This document shows, in pieces, positions 38,073-47,981 of a DNA stretch of 64,000 bases (position 1 is the first letter of the stretch; every line of letters starts with the position of its first letter). The position numbers and the translations under genes are program-made. The DNA is taken from NCBI GenBank assembly GCA_017643215.1, contig JAEPNV010000014.1:1-64000 (forward strand), in the 5' to 3' direction. Below the pieces are notes generated by a model. That model searched no databases. It worked only from the letters and a program-made list of their open reading frames with translations, and was not told the DNA's origin. Origin of the DNA: Roseibium sp. GTDB lineage: Bacteria; Pseudomonadota; Alphaproteobacteria; Rhizobiales; Stappiaceae.

Positions 38073-38963
38073 ATGGTTGCCGAAGGCATTCTGGAAAAAT
38101 ACAAACATATCGACGAGACTGCGGCACCGGATGGGTTCTTTACCAATTTCCTGGGGGTCAAGACCCGGATCGGCAATCTTCCGCAAGGGCCAGACCTCAA
38201 TGGCAAGGTCTTTTCCGACACGCCCGGTGCGGCCTCAGGCGACGGCGTGTTCGCCGGGCAAAGCGAATACAATGCTCTTTTGACCGCGTTGGACGCCTGT
38301 GTGGGGGCGGAAACGGTTACGATCGCGGAGTTCGGCGCGGGCTGGGGCCCATGGATCTCGGCCGCCGGGGTCGTCGCGCGCCGCATGGGCATTCCCGATA
38401 TCCGCCTGATCGCGGTCGAGGCCGATGCCTACAAACACAGTCAGCTCCTGTTGCATATGGAGGACAACGGCCTTGTTCGCGAAAATGGCGTGACCGTCAC
38501 GACCCACAATGCCGCCATTTCGCATAGCGACGGCGTGTTGCATTTTCCAAAGGACCTCAATCCACTGGATTATGGCGGGCAGGCCAGCGAGACAGGACAT
38601 TCGGTCGACTACCGCGGCATGGGCTATCAGACGATCGAAGTCCCTGCGCTGTCGATCGAAACAGTGCTCAAGGACGCCGGACCGGTCGACTATCTTCACG
38701 TCGACATTCAGGGGGCGGAATACGAGGCACTCCAGCCCTGCCGGTCGTTCCTGACGGAACACGTGAAGTACATGTTCATCGGCACCCATTCGCGCATGAT
38801 CGACGGACAGATTGTTGAACTCCTGCATGAGTGGGACTGGCAGATCCATATCGCCCATCCCTGCGGCTTCGTTCATGACCGGTCCGTACCGACCCTGGAA
38901 GGCATGACCGTTGCCGACGGTGAGGTGTTTGCGTCCAATCCGCGTTTGACAGGCTCAGATTGA
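38073..38963 (+). CDS. FkbM-family methyltransferase
   Basis: A 296-residue class I SAM methyltransferase of the FkbM type. The SAM-binding motif I is AEFGAGWGPWISAAG, and the FkbM hallmark VDYLHVDIQGAEYEALQ is clear. Such enzymes O-methylate sugars or sugar acids in surface glycans and natural products. The start at 38073 has GAGAGA 4 nt upstream; an in-frame ATG at 38046 is an alternative. It lies between the capsule exporter and a glycosyltransferase, so a capsule or glycan substrate is likely. Confidence 0.82.
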   Translation: MVAEGILEKYKHIDETAAPDGFFTNFLGVKTRIGNLPQGPDLNGKVFSDTPGAASGDGVFAGQSEYNALLTALDACVGAETVTIAEFGAGWGPWISAAGVVARRMGIPDIRLIAVEADAYKHSQLLLHMEDNGLVRENGVTVTTHNAAISHSDGVLHFPKDLNPLDYGGQASETGHSVDYRGMGYQTIEVPALSIETVLKDAGPVDYLHVDIQGAEYEALQPCRSFLTEHVKYMFIGTHSRMIDGQIVELLHEWDWQIHIAHPCGFVHDRSVPTLEGMTVADGEVFASNPRLTGSD

Positions 38964-39038
38964 CGGAATGATGCGGGTCGATCCAGCCACCCGTCAGCGG
39001 TCCTGCCAATGGCCGCAAAGATCTTTGCGGACTTGGTC

Positions 39039-40241
39039 ATGAGATGGCTGGTCATCGACATCGGCAGATTGGAACGCCGGTTGGGGCGGGCGGCGCCGAC
39101 CGGTGTCGACCGGGTGATCCTTGCTTATGCGCGCGAGCTGGAAAGACGGTTCCCCGAAAGGACGTGTTTCGTGCGCACGGCGTTCGGCCGCATCATTCCC
39201 TATTCGAGGGCGCGGGCCGCGCGGATTCTCGATCTGACTGAATCCAATTGGGCGACCGGGGCCAGGGACGTTCCGGGCCGGGTGTCGACGGTGCTGGCCC
39301 GCGTGCAGGACTATGCGCGCGCCGCGGCAATTGGAGGATTGAAGAAACCGTTTGTCTTTTTTTCTCTCGATCACAACGGATTGGAGGAAAAGGGCGCCGT
39401 GTGGCGATCCAAACAGCAGGCCGAAAACCGGGCGGTGGTGTTCCTGCACGATTTGATCCCGTTGACGCATCCTGAATATGTCGTGCCCGCCACGGAACAA
39501 AAGCATCGCCAGCGCATGCGCTCGATGGCCGGGCACGCCGACCTGGTGATTGCTAATTCCAGCTATACGCAGGATGAATTTGCCCGCTACCTCGGCAAGG
39601 CCAATCTCCCGGAGCCCAACACGATGGTCGCCTGGCTCGGCGCACAGCCGCATTGGCAAGAAAACGGCAGGAGCCCGGGTGTTGAAAGGCCTTATTTTGT
39701 CGTCCTGGGCACGATTGAAGCCCGGAAAAACCATGTGCTTATTCTAAGCGTCTGGCGCCATCTTGCGGAACGGCTGGGGCCAGAGGCGCCAGTCCTGCAT
39801 GTCGTCGGCCGGCGCGGCTGGGAGGCCGAGGCAGCGGTTGACATGCTGGAGCGGTGTCCGGCGTTGAAGCCCTGCGTCGTGGAACACGCCAATATGGCCG
39901 ACAAAGACCTGGTTCCACTCGTCCACAATGCCCGGGCTTTACTGTTTCCCTCCTTTGTCGAAGGGTTCGGCTTGCCGCTCGTGGAAGCGCTTGGCAGCGG
40001 GATCCCGGTGATCGCCTCGGACATCCCGGTGTTCCGGGAAATTGCGGGCAACATTCCCGACTACACCGACGCGCTGGATGGTCCGGGCTGGGAGCGGCTC
40101 ATTGAGGCCTATTGCGACGCCGATAGCCCCGCTCGCGCCGCCCAGCTTCAAAGGATCGCGTCTTTCGATCCTCCGTCCTGGGACGATCATTTTAAAACGG
40201 TTCTTCCGCACATTACGGACCTGGTCGAGCATCCGGGCTGA
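39039..40241 (+). CDS. glycosyltransferase, GT4-type
   Basis: A 400-residue GT-B glycosyltransferase. The N-terminal motif WLVIDIGRLERR with PTGVDRVILAYARE is typical of the mannosyl/rhamnosyl GT4 subgroup. HDLIPLTHPEY lies in the acceptor domain, and the donor domain shows VVLGTIEARKNH, FPSFVEGFGLPLVEALG (the EX7E motif) and VIASDIPVFREIAG. The start at 39039 fits the family N-terminus; an ATG at 39009 is in frame. It probably adds one residue of the exported glycan. Confidence 0.87.
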   Translation: MRWLVIDIGRLERRLGRAAPTGVDRVILAYARELERRFPERTCFVRTAFGRIIPYSRARAARILDLTESNWATGARDVPGRVSTVLARVQDYARAAAIGGLKKPFVFFSLDHNGLEEKGAVWRSKQQAENRAVVFLHDLIPLTHPEYVVPATEQKHRQRMRSMAGHADLVIANSSYTQDEFARYLGKANLPEPNTMVAWLGAQPHWQENGRSPGVERPYFVVLGTIEARKNHVLILSVWRHLAERLGPEAPVLHVVGRRGWEAEAAVDMLERCPALKPCVVEHANMADKDLVPLVHNARALLFPSFVEGFGLPLVEALGSGIPVIASDIPVFREIAGNIPDYTDALDGPGWERLIEAYCDADSPARAAQLQRIASFDPPSWDDHFKTVLPHITDLVEHPG

Positions 40242-40257
40242 CGCGGTATGGACCGCG
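40242..40257. terminator. hairpin between convergent glycosyltransferase genes
   Basis: CGCGGT (40242-40247) pairs with ACCGCG (40252-40257) around ATGG. It starts at the base after the stop codon of the 39039 gene and lies in a 68-bp convergent gap. There is no U-tract, so the terminator role is inferred from position only. Confidence 0.35.
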
Positions 40258-40309
40258 CAACGCAGGCGGCGCATGCATCTTCGGACGCGCCAGACCGGGC
40301 GAGGGTAAT

Positions 40310-41596
40310 TTAGGTGACTTTGTCGTAGAGCGCGCTCAGCCGTTTCCGGTAGGCCTCGGGCGAGAATTTGGCGGCCTGTTCCGGGCCCTTGCCGCTTAGT
40401 TCCTTCAAAAGCCCGTCATCGCTGTCGAGCGCCAAAATGCCGTCGCGAATGCTTCGCACGCTGATCGGATCGACAGCGACCGCCGCATCCCCCGCCACTT
40501 CGCTCAAAGATGATCCGTTTGACGCAAGCACCGGCGTGCCGAGTGCCATCGCCTCGAGCGCGGGCAGTCCAAAGCCTTCATAAAGTGACGGGAACAGCAC
40601 CGCGCGGGCGCCGCGGATCAGGCTGATCAGGAACTCATAGGGAAGGTAGCTCAGTTTGGTGATCCCGCTTCCATCCGGGCGGCGGGGGTTTTCCTTGATG
40701 ATCTGCAATTCGGCCTTGTTCTGCCAGCCGCCCGACGACACGATCACCAGAGGGCGTTTCACGCGTGAACTGAGATAGGCCTCGATCAGTCTGCGGATGT
40801 TCTTCTTCGGTTCAATTGCACCGAAGAAAAGGTAGTAGTCCCGATACCCAAGGGAAAACAGGCCGGAAATCTCGTCCTCGATTTCCTGGTCCGATTTGGC
40901 CTTGGCCTCCTCGGGTATGTTGATCGCCTGATAGGTGTTTGTCACCCGCTCCTCAGGCACGCCCAGCGCCCGAATGATATCGGCTTTGGACTGTTCCGAC
41001 ACGGTGACGATGTGATCGGCCGTGTTCTTGATTTCCTGGAAGAGTTTGTAAGAGCGCCGCTTGTTGTCCAAGGACGCGTAGGGAAGGATCAACGGCACCA
41101 GGTCGTGGATTGTATAAATGTTTGGGGCGTTTTGAATCCGAACCGGCAGTTGAAACGTGAAATGCGCCACGCTGGGGGGGCGGTCCAGCGTCACTGGAAA
41201 CAATTTGCCGCGGACCGAAAAGAACCGGTTCGCACGCGGAAACAGATTGGGGACAACGAGGTGCGACGCCGCATCGGTGACCCGGTTCCGGATCGGATTC
41301 TCCAGGAGATAACTCTCTGACGGCAGCCGTGTCGCCCGTGCGCCGCGCGCGCTGGTCGTGAACGCCTCAACCGTATAGCGAGCGTATTCCAGCTCCGTGG
41401 TTTTCTTCTCCCGGTCCTCGAACAGGATGGACTTTGCAAGCTCCAGATTTTTCGGCACATCACCCTGGATTTCATGGAGCAGTTCGGCGCTGTAGCCAAT
41501 GGATGGCGCGATGTTGACGAGCGCGCGGGCATAGGTCGCAATGCCGGTGCCGGTTGGCAGCGAGATGTTGTAGGAATCGTAGAGTATCGTTTTCAT
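40310..41596 (-). CDS. glycosyltransferase, GT4-type
   Basis: A 428-residue GT-B enzyme. N-terminal YDSYNISLPTGTGIATYAR matches the GT4 'DG.N..TGIGRY' start. The acceptor side has YTIHDLVPLILPYASLD, and the donor side FFGAIEPKKNIRRLIEAY and LFPSLYEGFGLPALEAMALG. The start is the ATG at 41596; the frame is open to 41635 without a better ribosome site. It is 50 nt downstream of the rmd-like gene on the same strand, consistent with use of GDP-D-rhamnose as donor (inference). Confidence 0.87.
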   Translation of the reverse strand: MKTILYDSYNISLPTGTGIATYARALVNIAPSIGYSAELLHEIQGDVPKNLELAKSILFEDREKKTTELEYARYTVEAFTTSARGARATRLPSESYLLENPIRNRVTDAASHLVVPNLFPRANRFFSVRGKLFPVTLDRPPSVAHFTFQLPVRIQNAPNIYTIHDLVPLILPYASLDNKRRSYKLFQEIKNTADHIVTVSEQSKADIIRALGVPEERVTNTYQAINIPEEAKAKSDQEIEDEISGLFSLGYRDYYLFFGAIEPKKNIRRLIEAYLSSRVKRPLVIVSSGGWQNKAELQIIKENPRRPDGSGITKLSYLPYEFLISLIRGARAVLFPSLYEGFGLPALEAMALGTPVLASNGSSLSEVAGDAAVAVDPISVRSIRDGILALDSDDGLLKELSGKGPEQAAKFSPEAYRKRLSALYDKVT

Positions 41597-41646
41597 ATGC
41601 GGACTTTTTGAGATCGGCGGAGCGGCCGGACGCAAAGGCGCGCCCT

Positions 41647-42645
41647 CTATGCGGCGTTGGATCTTTGATCGTCAAGAACATCGCGAAGGATCGCCGTGAT
41701 ATCTGACGGCGGCGCCCAGCCGATGACCTCCTGAAGCGCCGCCGGCGAGGCTTCCGCCCTTGGAATATCAACAGGCCGGAAACGGTCGGGATCCGGTTCG
41801 ACCTCGATCGCACAGCCCGACATGGAAATCAGATCGTCGACGACCTTGGACAACAGCACCGGCCTGCCTGAGCAGATGTTAAAAGTCGCGCGGCTGGGAA
41901 GGTCATCGGTCATCTTGAGAAGGTCAACGATCGCGTGAACGACGTCCTGGACATGGATAATGTCACGTTCCACCTGGAGGTTTCCGACCTTCAGGACGGG
42001 AGGTGCCGTGCCTCTTTCAATAGCCACGACCTGAGCGGCGAAATTCGGCAAGACGTAGCCGGGGTCCTGGCCCTTGCCGGAATGATTGGTTGGCCGGGTG
42101 ATGATCAGACGGCTGTCCGTGGGAAGAATGTCGGCGAGCAGTTGCTCGCAGGCGATCTTTGATCGTGCGTAGCTGTTTTGCGGGACCGGCAGGGACGTCT
42201 CGTTGACACGCCCGTCTAAAAACGCGCGCCCATACACATCCGCCGAGCTTGAGAACAGAAAGGTTGATCCGGGCACGTGGCGGGCAACCGATCGCGCAAG
42301 GTTCAGTGTGCTTAAAAAATTGGTGCGCCATGTCTCGGCCGCGCCGTCGGCAAATGCGCCCGCAATCGATGCCTGCGCGGCCAGGTGGACGATCACGGCC
42401 GGTTTGTGTTCACGTATGAGGGCATCGACATCGGCATCGTCGGTCAAATCGCAATATGCGGCGATCCAGGGCTGCTCAAGGCGGGCCAGTTGAGCGGTGC
42501 CCGCCCGGCCAACGGCAATGCGGGGCCCTTGAAGGGTAAATTCCCCCGACAGGGCCGCGAGCAGATGACGCCCGACAAAACCGCCCGCGCCGGTCACCAG
42601 AATTGTCCCGTCCAGGCCCGGAACGGTGTTGTCATCTTGTGTCAT
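41647..42645 (-). CDS. GDP-6-deoxy-D-mannose reductase-like NAD-dependent epimerase/dehydratase
   Basis: A 332-residue extended SDR. The cofactor motif TGAGGFVGRHLLAAL, VIVHLAAQASIAGAF, FSSSADVYG and the NSYARSKIACEQL Tyr/Lys site are intact. VERDIIHVQDVVHAIVDLL resembles the RMD proteins that reduce GDP-4-keto-6-deoxymannose to GDP-D-rhamnose, and gmd lies 7 kb away in the same locus. A GDP-talose or other nucleotide-sugar role is possible. The start at 42645 is a judgement; the frame is open to 42696. Confidence 0.8.
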   Translation of the reverse strand: MTQDDNTVPGLDGTILVTGAGGFVGRHLLAALSGEFTLQGPRIAVGRAGTAQLARLEQPWIAAYCDLTDDADVDALIREHKPAVIVHLAAQASIAGAFADGAAETWRTNFLSTLNLARSVARHVPGSTFLFSSSADVYGRAFLDGRVNETSLPVPQNSYARSKIACEQLLADILPTDSRLIITRPTNHSGKGQDPGYVLPNFAAQVVAIERGTAPPVLKVGNLQVERDIIHVQDVVHAIVDLLKMTDDLPSRATFNICSGRPVLLSKVVDDLISMSGCAIEVEPDPDRFRPVDIPRAEASPAALQEVIGWAPPSDITAILRDVLDDQRSNAA

Positions 42646-42876
42646 GTGAAGAAGCGCGGCACGTGGGTAATGATGCGGTCTTATAGTCCCATCCAAGCGC
42701 CGATGTCATCCGGTAAGCCGGACCCGCGTGTCAAATTCAATGGCCAGGACCGCCGCCAAACATAGGAAAACCGGCCATATAGTATTTACTTTCATAGGGG
42801 TCTCCGATATATGTTAAGCGATCGCGGGACCGCCAGGGTCCACCGGACCAGGGCGTATGAGTCGAAAGTTGAGAAC

Positions 42877-43185
42877 ATGGGCAGGTTAGAAGGTTCCACA
42901 GCTCGGATTGAAGCCGAGCACGACATGGCCGAGCTGCGCAAGGCAGCCGGTGAATGGTTGAAAGGGCTTCGGGAAGCCAGGGGCTTGTCGCAGACCGAGC
43001 TTGCCGAGCGGGTCGGCGTGGACTACTACTCCTTCATCTCTCAGATCGAGAACGGCCGGGGACGTATTCCCTCCGCGCGCTACGCCAAATGGGCAGATGC
43101 ACTCGGCCTCCCGCGGCGGGAATTCGTCCGCAACATTTTGAAATATTACGATCCGACGGTATACGACTTGTTGTTCGAAGACTGA
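42877..43185 (+). CDS. XRE-family helix-turn-helix regulator
   Basis: A 102-residue protein with one Cro/C1-type HTH: LKGLREARGLSQTELAERVG, followed by the turn and recognition helix VDYYSFISQIENGRGRIPSA. A short C-terminal tail (NILKYYDPTVYDLLFED) follows. The start at 42877 is preferred; the frame is open to 42811. It is 32 nt ahead of the 498-residue orphan gene and upstream of the type I secretion genes, so it may control this surface-protein cluster. Confidence 0.82.
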   Translation: MGRLEGSTARIEAEHDMAELRKAAGEWLKGLREARGLSQTELAERVGVDYYSFISQIENGRGRIPSARYAKWADALGLPRREFVRNILKYYDPTVYDLLFED

Positions 43186-43217
43186 TTCGCGGATCATAAT
43201 CAACGGTTCGATTTCGC

Positions 43218-44714
43218 ATGGCTCTGATTTCATTCTCGGCATTTGGCAAGCCCAAGCCTCAACCGGCCGATTGGACACAAGAAGAGCTGGCCGAGATTTA
43301 CCGGGTTTTGCACCTGTTGCAAAAAGCCGGCGTGTCCATCTGCTTGGACCGGGGTCTGACGGACAAACATGAGCCCTGGTGCGCGTTTTTCGATCCGGCC
43401 GGTGAAGATGTTTTCCTTCATATTGCCCGGATCGACGGCGCATATATTCTGGTCAGCGAAATCATCAACATCCGCGTGTCCGGCCCCACGCTGCGCGCTG
43501 CCACGGCCCGTTTCGAAGAGGCCATCGGCGTTGTCCTGGAAGGCAACCGGGATCGCCAATCCAAGATCGTGACCCATCCGGCCGCGCAACTGATGTTCTC
43601 GCTGGCGGCAGTTTTCCTCGTCATCAAGGCAAAATCGGCCACCGCAAGCGAATACTCCGCAATCGGATCGGAAGACGCAGAATTCGCCGCAATGGCGAAG
43701 GTGCGCGCTTTGTTGGCACGGATTCAGGAGACCGTGGACAATCCAGCGCTTGTCGCAGCCCTTGTCGCGGCGGTGGCTTTGGGCTCTTCGTCCACGTCGC
43801 TCGGGGAGCTTGGGCTGACCGAGGGCGACCGGAACAAGATCCAGGCTTTGGTCGAGAAAATCGAGGAAAACGCCCAAAGCGCCGAAGGTGGGGACGTCCA
43901 AGTGGCGTCTGTAGCGCCGCAAACGGCTGGCGAAGCAGCAGCGGGAACGCAAGCTGCAGCCAAGGCGCAGGAGCGTGGCCCTGATCGCTCGCTGTCGGAA
44001 GAACCCGAAGCCGCCCAGGTCGACCTTGAAGACACTGGGCCCGTGACGATTGAAACCGCGCATGTCGCCGATCAAGCGGAGAATGACGGTTTGGAAGAAC
44101 CGGTCGTTGTGGCGGAAGAACCGTTCGACGCTCATCAAACCGGTTCTGACGTGGTTGTTGTCGCGGATCTCGATGGACAGCCTCTGGGGTCCGGGTCGGG
44201 TTCCAGCTCCTTGTTCTCCGTGATCGATGGCATGGCCGGCTCCGATCAATCTCAAGGCGGGTACACGGTCGTAGACTTGAGCCCGGATGTGGATTTGGAT
44301 TTCAGCGGACTGACCGTTGTCGCGCGGGCATCGGAAGCGTCTGAAATCGTACCGCTGCTTCAGACGGACCAGGTGTTGGATCAAGACAGCTCGACAGGCG
44401 CACTGGTCTCCAGCCTTGGGTCGTCTCCTGAAATCAGCAACGGGATCGGTATTGCGTCCACTTCGCCCGCCGCCGTGTTTGACAGCTTTCTCGAGCAGGT
44501 TGCTGGACTGGTCGATGCGTTTGGCGAATTTGACCTCTATAACTATGCCAACAGCACTTACCGGCATGTCATTATCGTCGATTCCGATTCCCGTAATCTT
44601 GATGGTGGGGACCTGGCCTATTTGAGTGGTGAGATCCGCGACGGGTTCTCAGTTTCGCTGATCGGCTCCCGCGAAATGATCGACACCTTTATTGAAGAAA
44701 CAACCCCGGCCTGA
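43218..44714 (+). CDS. hypothetical acidic protein of the type I secretion locus
   Basis: A 498-residue protein of unknown family. Residues 1-115 form a compact, Trp/Cys-containing domain (EIYRVLHLLQKAGVSICLDR, EPWCAFFDPAGEDVFLHIAR). Around 118-140 is a hydrophobic helix (AAQLMFSLAAVFLVIKAKS), then an Ala-rich helical stretch. From about 220 to 420 it is acidic and low-complexity. The last 80 residues (YRHVIIVDSDSRNLDGGDLA) look folded again. It directly follows the XRE gene and precedes the ABC exporter by 210 bp. It could be a secreted substrate, a membrane-tethered regulator or a chaperone; none can be proven from sequence. Confidence 0.65.
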   Translation: MALISFSAFGKPKPQPADWTQEELAEIYRVLHLLQKAGVSICLDRGLTDKHEPWCAFFDPAGEDVFLHIARIDGAYILVSEIINIRVSGPTLRAATARFEEAIGVVLEGNRDRQSKIVTHPAAQLMFSLAAVFLVIKAKSATASEYSAIGSEDAEFAAMAKVRALLARIQETVDNPALVAALVAAVALGSSSTSLGELGLTEGDRNKIQALVEKIEENAQSAEGGDVQVASVAPQTAGEAAAGTQAAAKAQERGPDRSLSEEPEAAQVDLEDTGPVTIETAHVADQAENDGLEEPVVVAEEPFDAHQTGSDVVVVADLDGQPLGSGSGSSSLFSVIDGMAGSDQSQGGYTVVDLSPDVDLDFSGLTVVARASEASEIVPLLQTDQVLDQDSSTGALVSSLGSSPEISNGIGIASTSPAAVFDSFLEQVAGLVDAFGEFDLYNYANSTYRHVIIVDSDSRNLDGGDLAYLSGEIRDGFSVSLIGSREMIDTFIEETTPA

Positions 44715-44924
44715 TTAAACCAGCGTGCTGCCGGTGTTTGGGGGATTGGTTCATGCAGTGGCATGGCCAACGGGTTTGGGGCAAATCTGGCGGGTCCAAA
44801 AAGGGCTTTCCATCTTCATCGAATGGCCGTAAATCACCCCTAACTCTCGCCTTGGCGTATGCTGAAAACGCGTCGCCGACGGATCGCCTGGCTCAGGCTT
44901 GGAAACGAAAGTCCAGCATTCGCA

Positions 44925-46667
44925 ATGAAAGAACAGTCGCCCCTGGGAATAGCCCTGAAGAAGTTCCGGTCCGTACTCGGAACCACGGTTGTATTCAGTT
45001 TTTTCATCAATCTTTTGATGTTCGTCGGCCCGCTTTACATGCTCCAGGTCTACGACCGCGTTCTGAACAGTGAGAACGAAACGACCCTGCTGATGCTGAC
45101 GGTCATCGCGTGCGGCATGCTGGTGATCTATGGGATTTTGGAGTTCCTGCGCTCACGAACGCTGGTCCGTTCGGGCATTCAATTCGATGAAGTGCTGGCA
45201 AGCCCGCTGTTCCACCGCGTGCTCAAGGGCACGTTGCAGATGCCAGGCTCGAATACGACCTTCGCGCTTTCCGACATCGACAAGCTGCGCGAATTTTTGA
45301 CCGGAAACGGGCTACTCGCGATCCTCGACGCGCCCTGGGTTCCGATCTTCCTGGTCGTGTGCTTCATCTTTCATCCGCTGCTCGGTGTGATCGCAACCAT
45401 CGGCGCGGTGATCATCTTTTTCCTGGCTCTGTTGAACGAGCTGTCGACCAGCAAGACGCTCGGCGAAGCCGGGAATGCGTCTCAGATGGCCAATCATTTC
45501 GCCACGACCACGCTGCAAAACGCCGAAGTGATCAAGGCGCTCGGCATGGAGCGTCCGCTTCGGGCCATGTGGCAGCAAAAACACCGGGCCATGCTGACCC
45601 TGCAAGCCCGGGCAAGTGACCGCGCAGGTGCGGTGATGTCCGTGTCGAAGTTCGTGCGCATGTCACTCCAGGTGTTTATCCTTGGCGCGGGCGCCTATCT
45701 GGTGTTGCTCAATGAAATCACGCCCGGGATCATGATCGCGGCGTCAATCATGATGGGCCGGGCGCTGGCGCCGGTGGAACAGGCGGTTGGCCACTGGAAA
45801 CAGGTGGTTGCGGCCCGGTCCGCTTATGCCCGTTTGACCAGCCTTTTTTCCAAAGTCGCCGAAGACAAGGAAAAGACCGAACTTCCCAAACCGGAAGGCG
45901 AAATCGCGGTCGAAAACCTGGTTTCGGTGATCCCGGGGACCCGCAACACGGTTCTGAACGGGGTCAGTTTCTCGCTTGTTCCAGGGGATGTACTTGCCGT
46001 CATTGGTCCAAGCGGCGCCGGTAAGACCAGTCTCGTCCGTCATCTCGTCGGTGTCTGGTCGCCCATCAGTGGCAGCGTGCGGCTCGACGGTTCCGAGCTT
46101 GCCCATTGGAACCCGGAAAGCCTGGCTGAACACATCGGTTACCTGCCGCAGGACGTTGAACTGTTCTCCGGCTCGATCTCCGACAACATCGCCCGCTTTC
46201 AGGAGGGCGACGATGAACTTGTCGTGGAAGCCGCGCAGCGGTCAGGCGTTCACGACCTGATCCAGGAGTTGCCCGACGGATACAACACGCAGATCGGCGA
46301 GGGCGGGCGGCAGTTGTCCGGCGGTCAAAGGCAGCGGGTCGGTCTTGCCCGCGCGATGTACAAACGCCCGCGGCTGGTCGTCTTGGACGAACCGAACTCG
46401 AACCTTGATTCGGTGGGTGAAGAAGCCCTGAAGGGCGCAATTGAATCCTTGCGCGAGGATGGCTCTACGGTGATCTTTGTCAGTCACAAGGCGAACCTCT
46501 TGGCTTTGTCGAACAAGGTTCTTGTCTTGAACAAGGGCCGCGTCCAGGCGTTTGGACCCACCCAGCAACTGATGCGTCCGACATCATCGGTCGAGGGATC
46601 GACCCAGACAGGTTCCACTCAGATCGGACAGGGCGAAAGCGGCCCATTGAAGATCCAAAATGCGTGA
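44925..46667 (+). CDS. type I secretion ABC exporter (PrtD/RsaD-like)
   Basis: A 580-residue ABC exporter with an N-terminal membrane domain (about six helices; GPLYMLQVYDRVL is the PrtD hallmark) and a C-terminal ATPase with Walker A GPSGAGKTSLVRH, signature QLSGGQRQRVGLARA and Walker B RLVVLDEPNSNLD. It has no C39 peptidase domain. It exports RTX proteins across both membranes with the HlyD partner 9 nt downstream and an outer-membrane TolC not encoded here. The 1187-residue RTX protein at 52798 is the obvious cargo. The start at 44925 fits the family; the frame is open to 44859. Confidence 0.92.
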   Translation: MKEQSPLGIALKKFRSVLGTTVVFSFFINLLMFVGPLYMLQVYDRVLNSENETTLLMLTVIACGMLVIYGILEFLRSRTLVRSGIQFDEVLASPLFHRVLKGTLQMPGSNTTFALSDIDKLREFLTGNGLLAILDAPWVPIFLVVCFIFHPLLGVIATIGAVIIFFLALLNELSTSKTLGEAGNASQMANHFATTTLQNAEVIKALGMERPLRAMWQQKHRAMLTLQARASDRAGAVMSVSKFVRMSLQVFILGAGAYLVLLNEITPGIMIAASIMMGRALAPVEQAVGHWKQVVAARSAYARLTSLFSKVAEDKEKTELPKPEGEIAVENLVSVIPGTRNTVLNGVSFSLVPGDVLAVIGPSGAGKTSLVRHLVGVWSPISGSVRLDGSELAHWNPESLAEHIGYLPQDVELFSGSISDNIARFQEGDDELVVEAAQRSGVHDLIQELPDGYNTQIGEGGRQLSGGQRQRVGLARAMYKRPRLVVLDEPNSNLDSVGEEALKGAIESLREDGSTVIFVSHKANLLALSNKVLVLNKGRVQAFGPTQQLMRPTSSVEGSTQTGSTQIGQGESGPLKIQNA

Positions 46668-46676
46668 GTTGGTGCG

Positions 46677-47981
46677 ATGACAACGCAAAAGACCGAGAGT
46701 TTCAGCCCGCGGCCCTTTATCTTTTGGGGCTATATCACGATCTTTCTGTTTTTTGGTGTTCTTGGCGGCTGGGCCGCGACCGCGCCTTTGGGAAGCGCGG
46801 TGATCGCATCCGGCGTCTTGAGCGTCGAAAGCTCCAAGAAGATCGTGGACCATTATGAAGGTGGTATCGTCCGGGAAATCCTGGTGACCGAAGCTGAACC
46901 GGTCTCCACGGGGCAAATCCTCATGCGGCTTAGCGATATCCAGTCGCAGGCCAATGCGGCGATGGTGAATACACGTCTGAGCATTGCCCGAGCAGAACTG
47001 GCGCGTCTTGAAGCCGAGCGGTCAAACGCGGCCACGTTGGTGTTTCCTCAGGATTTGAAAGAGATTGAGGATCTTCGGATCAGATATGCCATGAAGTCGC
47101 AAGAGGACCTGTTCAATGACCGCGTTCTCGTTCGCGACAGCCAAATCAGTATTCTTGTATCCAAGATCGAGCAGCTCAAACAGCAGATTTCGGGGCTGAC
47201 TCTACAACGGGATGCGGCCGAGACCGAAATAGACCTGATTGCCGAGGAGGTCGTCCGGCTGAACGACGGCACCGACAAAGGGGTGGTGTCGACAAATCGC
47301 CTGTCCTCCCTCAAACGCGAGCAGGCCCAGCGGCAGGGTGCATTTGGCCGGCTTGTCTCCGACATTGCGCGGGTTGAAGAGAGTATCGGTGAAACCGAAC
47401 TCGAAATCGTCCGGATAAGGCAGAGTTTCAGCGAACGCGCTGCAACGGAACTCCAGGAGGTTCGGAGGGTGATTGCCGAACTGGAAGAACAGGTGGTTGT
47501 TGCGGCCGATGTGCTTGAGCGGACCGAGATCCGGGCGCAGGTGGACGGGATCGTCCAGAATATTCAAACCCACACGGTTGGCGGGGTTGTCAAGCCGGGA
47601 CAACCGATCATGGAGATCATACCGGTCAACGACGAGATCGTGATCAACGGCGAAATCCGGACATTGGACATCGACAACATCTATCCGGGTATGGAAGCCC
47701 AGGTCCGGTTGTCCTCATTCACCAACCGCTTGTTGCCAACGATCTACGGTATCGTTGAGTATATTTCGCCCGATACAATTGAATCGTCCAACCCGAACAT
47801 TCCGCCGCATTATGAGGCGCGGATCGTCGTCAAGCAGGAAGCTTTGCCTGAAGAGGTGAGGGGAAAACTCACACCGGGCATGCCTGCCGAGATCATCATC
47901 CCGACTGGCGAGCGCACCGTCGTTGAGTACCTTGTCGAGCCCATCCAAAATGCCATCCGGACGAGCATGCGGGAAGAATAG
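46677..47981 (+). CDS. type I secretion membrane-fusion protein (HlyD/PrtE/RsaE-like)
   Basis: A 434-residue periplasmic adaptor. One N-terminal membrane helix (FIFWGYITIFLFFGVLGGWA) is followed by the biotinyl-lipoyl-like half motif HYEGGIVREILVTE, long alpha-helical hairpins (about 95-270) and the second lipoyl half with IRAQVDGIVQN. VEYLVEPIQNAIRTSMREE is the classic PrtE/HlyD C-terminus. It bridges the ABC exporter to TolC. Confidence 0.93.
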   Translation: MTTQKTESFSPRPFIFWGYITIFLFFGVLGGWAATAPLGSAVIASGVLSVESSKKIVDHYEGGIVREILVTEAEPVSTGQILMRLSDIQSQANAAMVNTRLSIARAELARLEAERSNAATLVFPQDLKEIEDLRIRYAMKSQEDLFNDRVLVRDSQISILVSKIEQLKQQISGLTLQRDAAETEIDLIAEEVVRLNDGTDKGVVSTNRLSSLKREQAQRQGAFGRLVSDIARVEESIGETELEIVRIRQSFSERAATELQEVRRVIAELEEQVVVAADVLERTEIRAQVDGIVQNIQTHTVGGVVKPGQPIMEIIPVNDEIVINGEIRTLDIDNIYPGMEAQVRLSSFTNRLLPTIYGIVEYISPDTIESSNPNIPPHYEARIVVKQEALPEEVRGKLTPGMPAEIIIPTGERTVVEYLVEPIQNAIRTSMREE

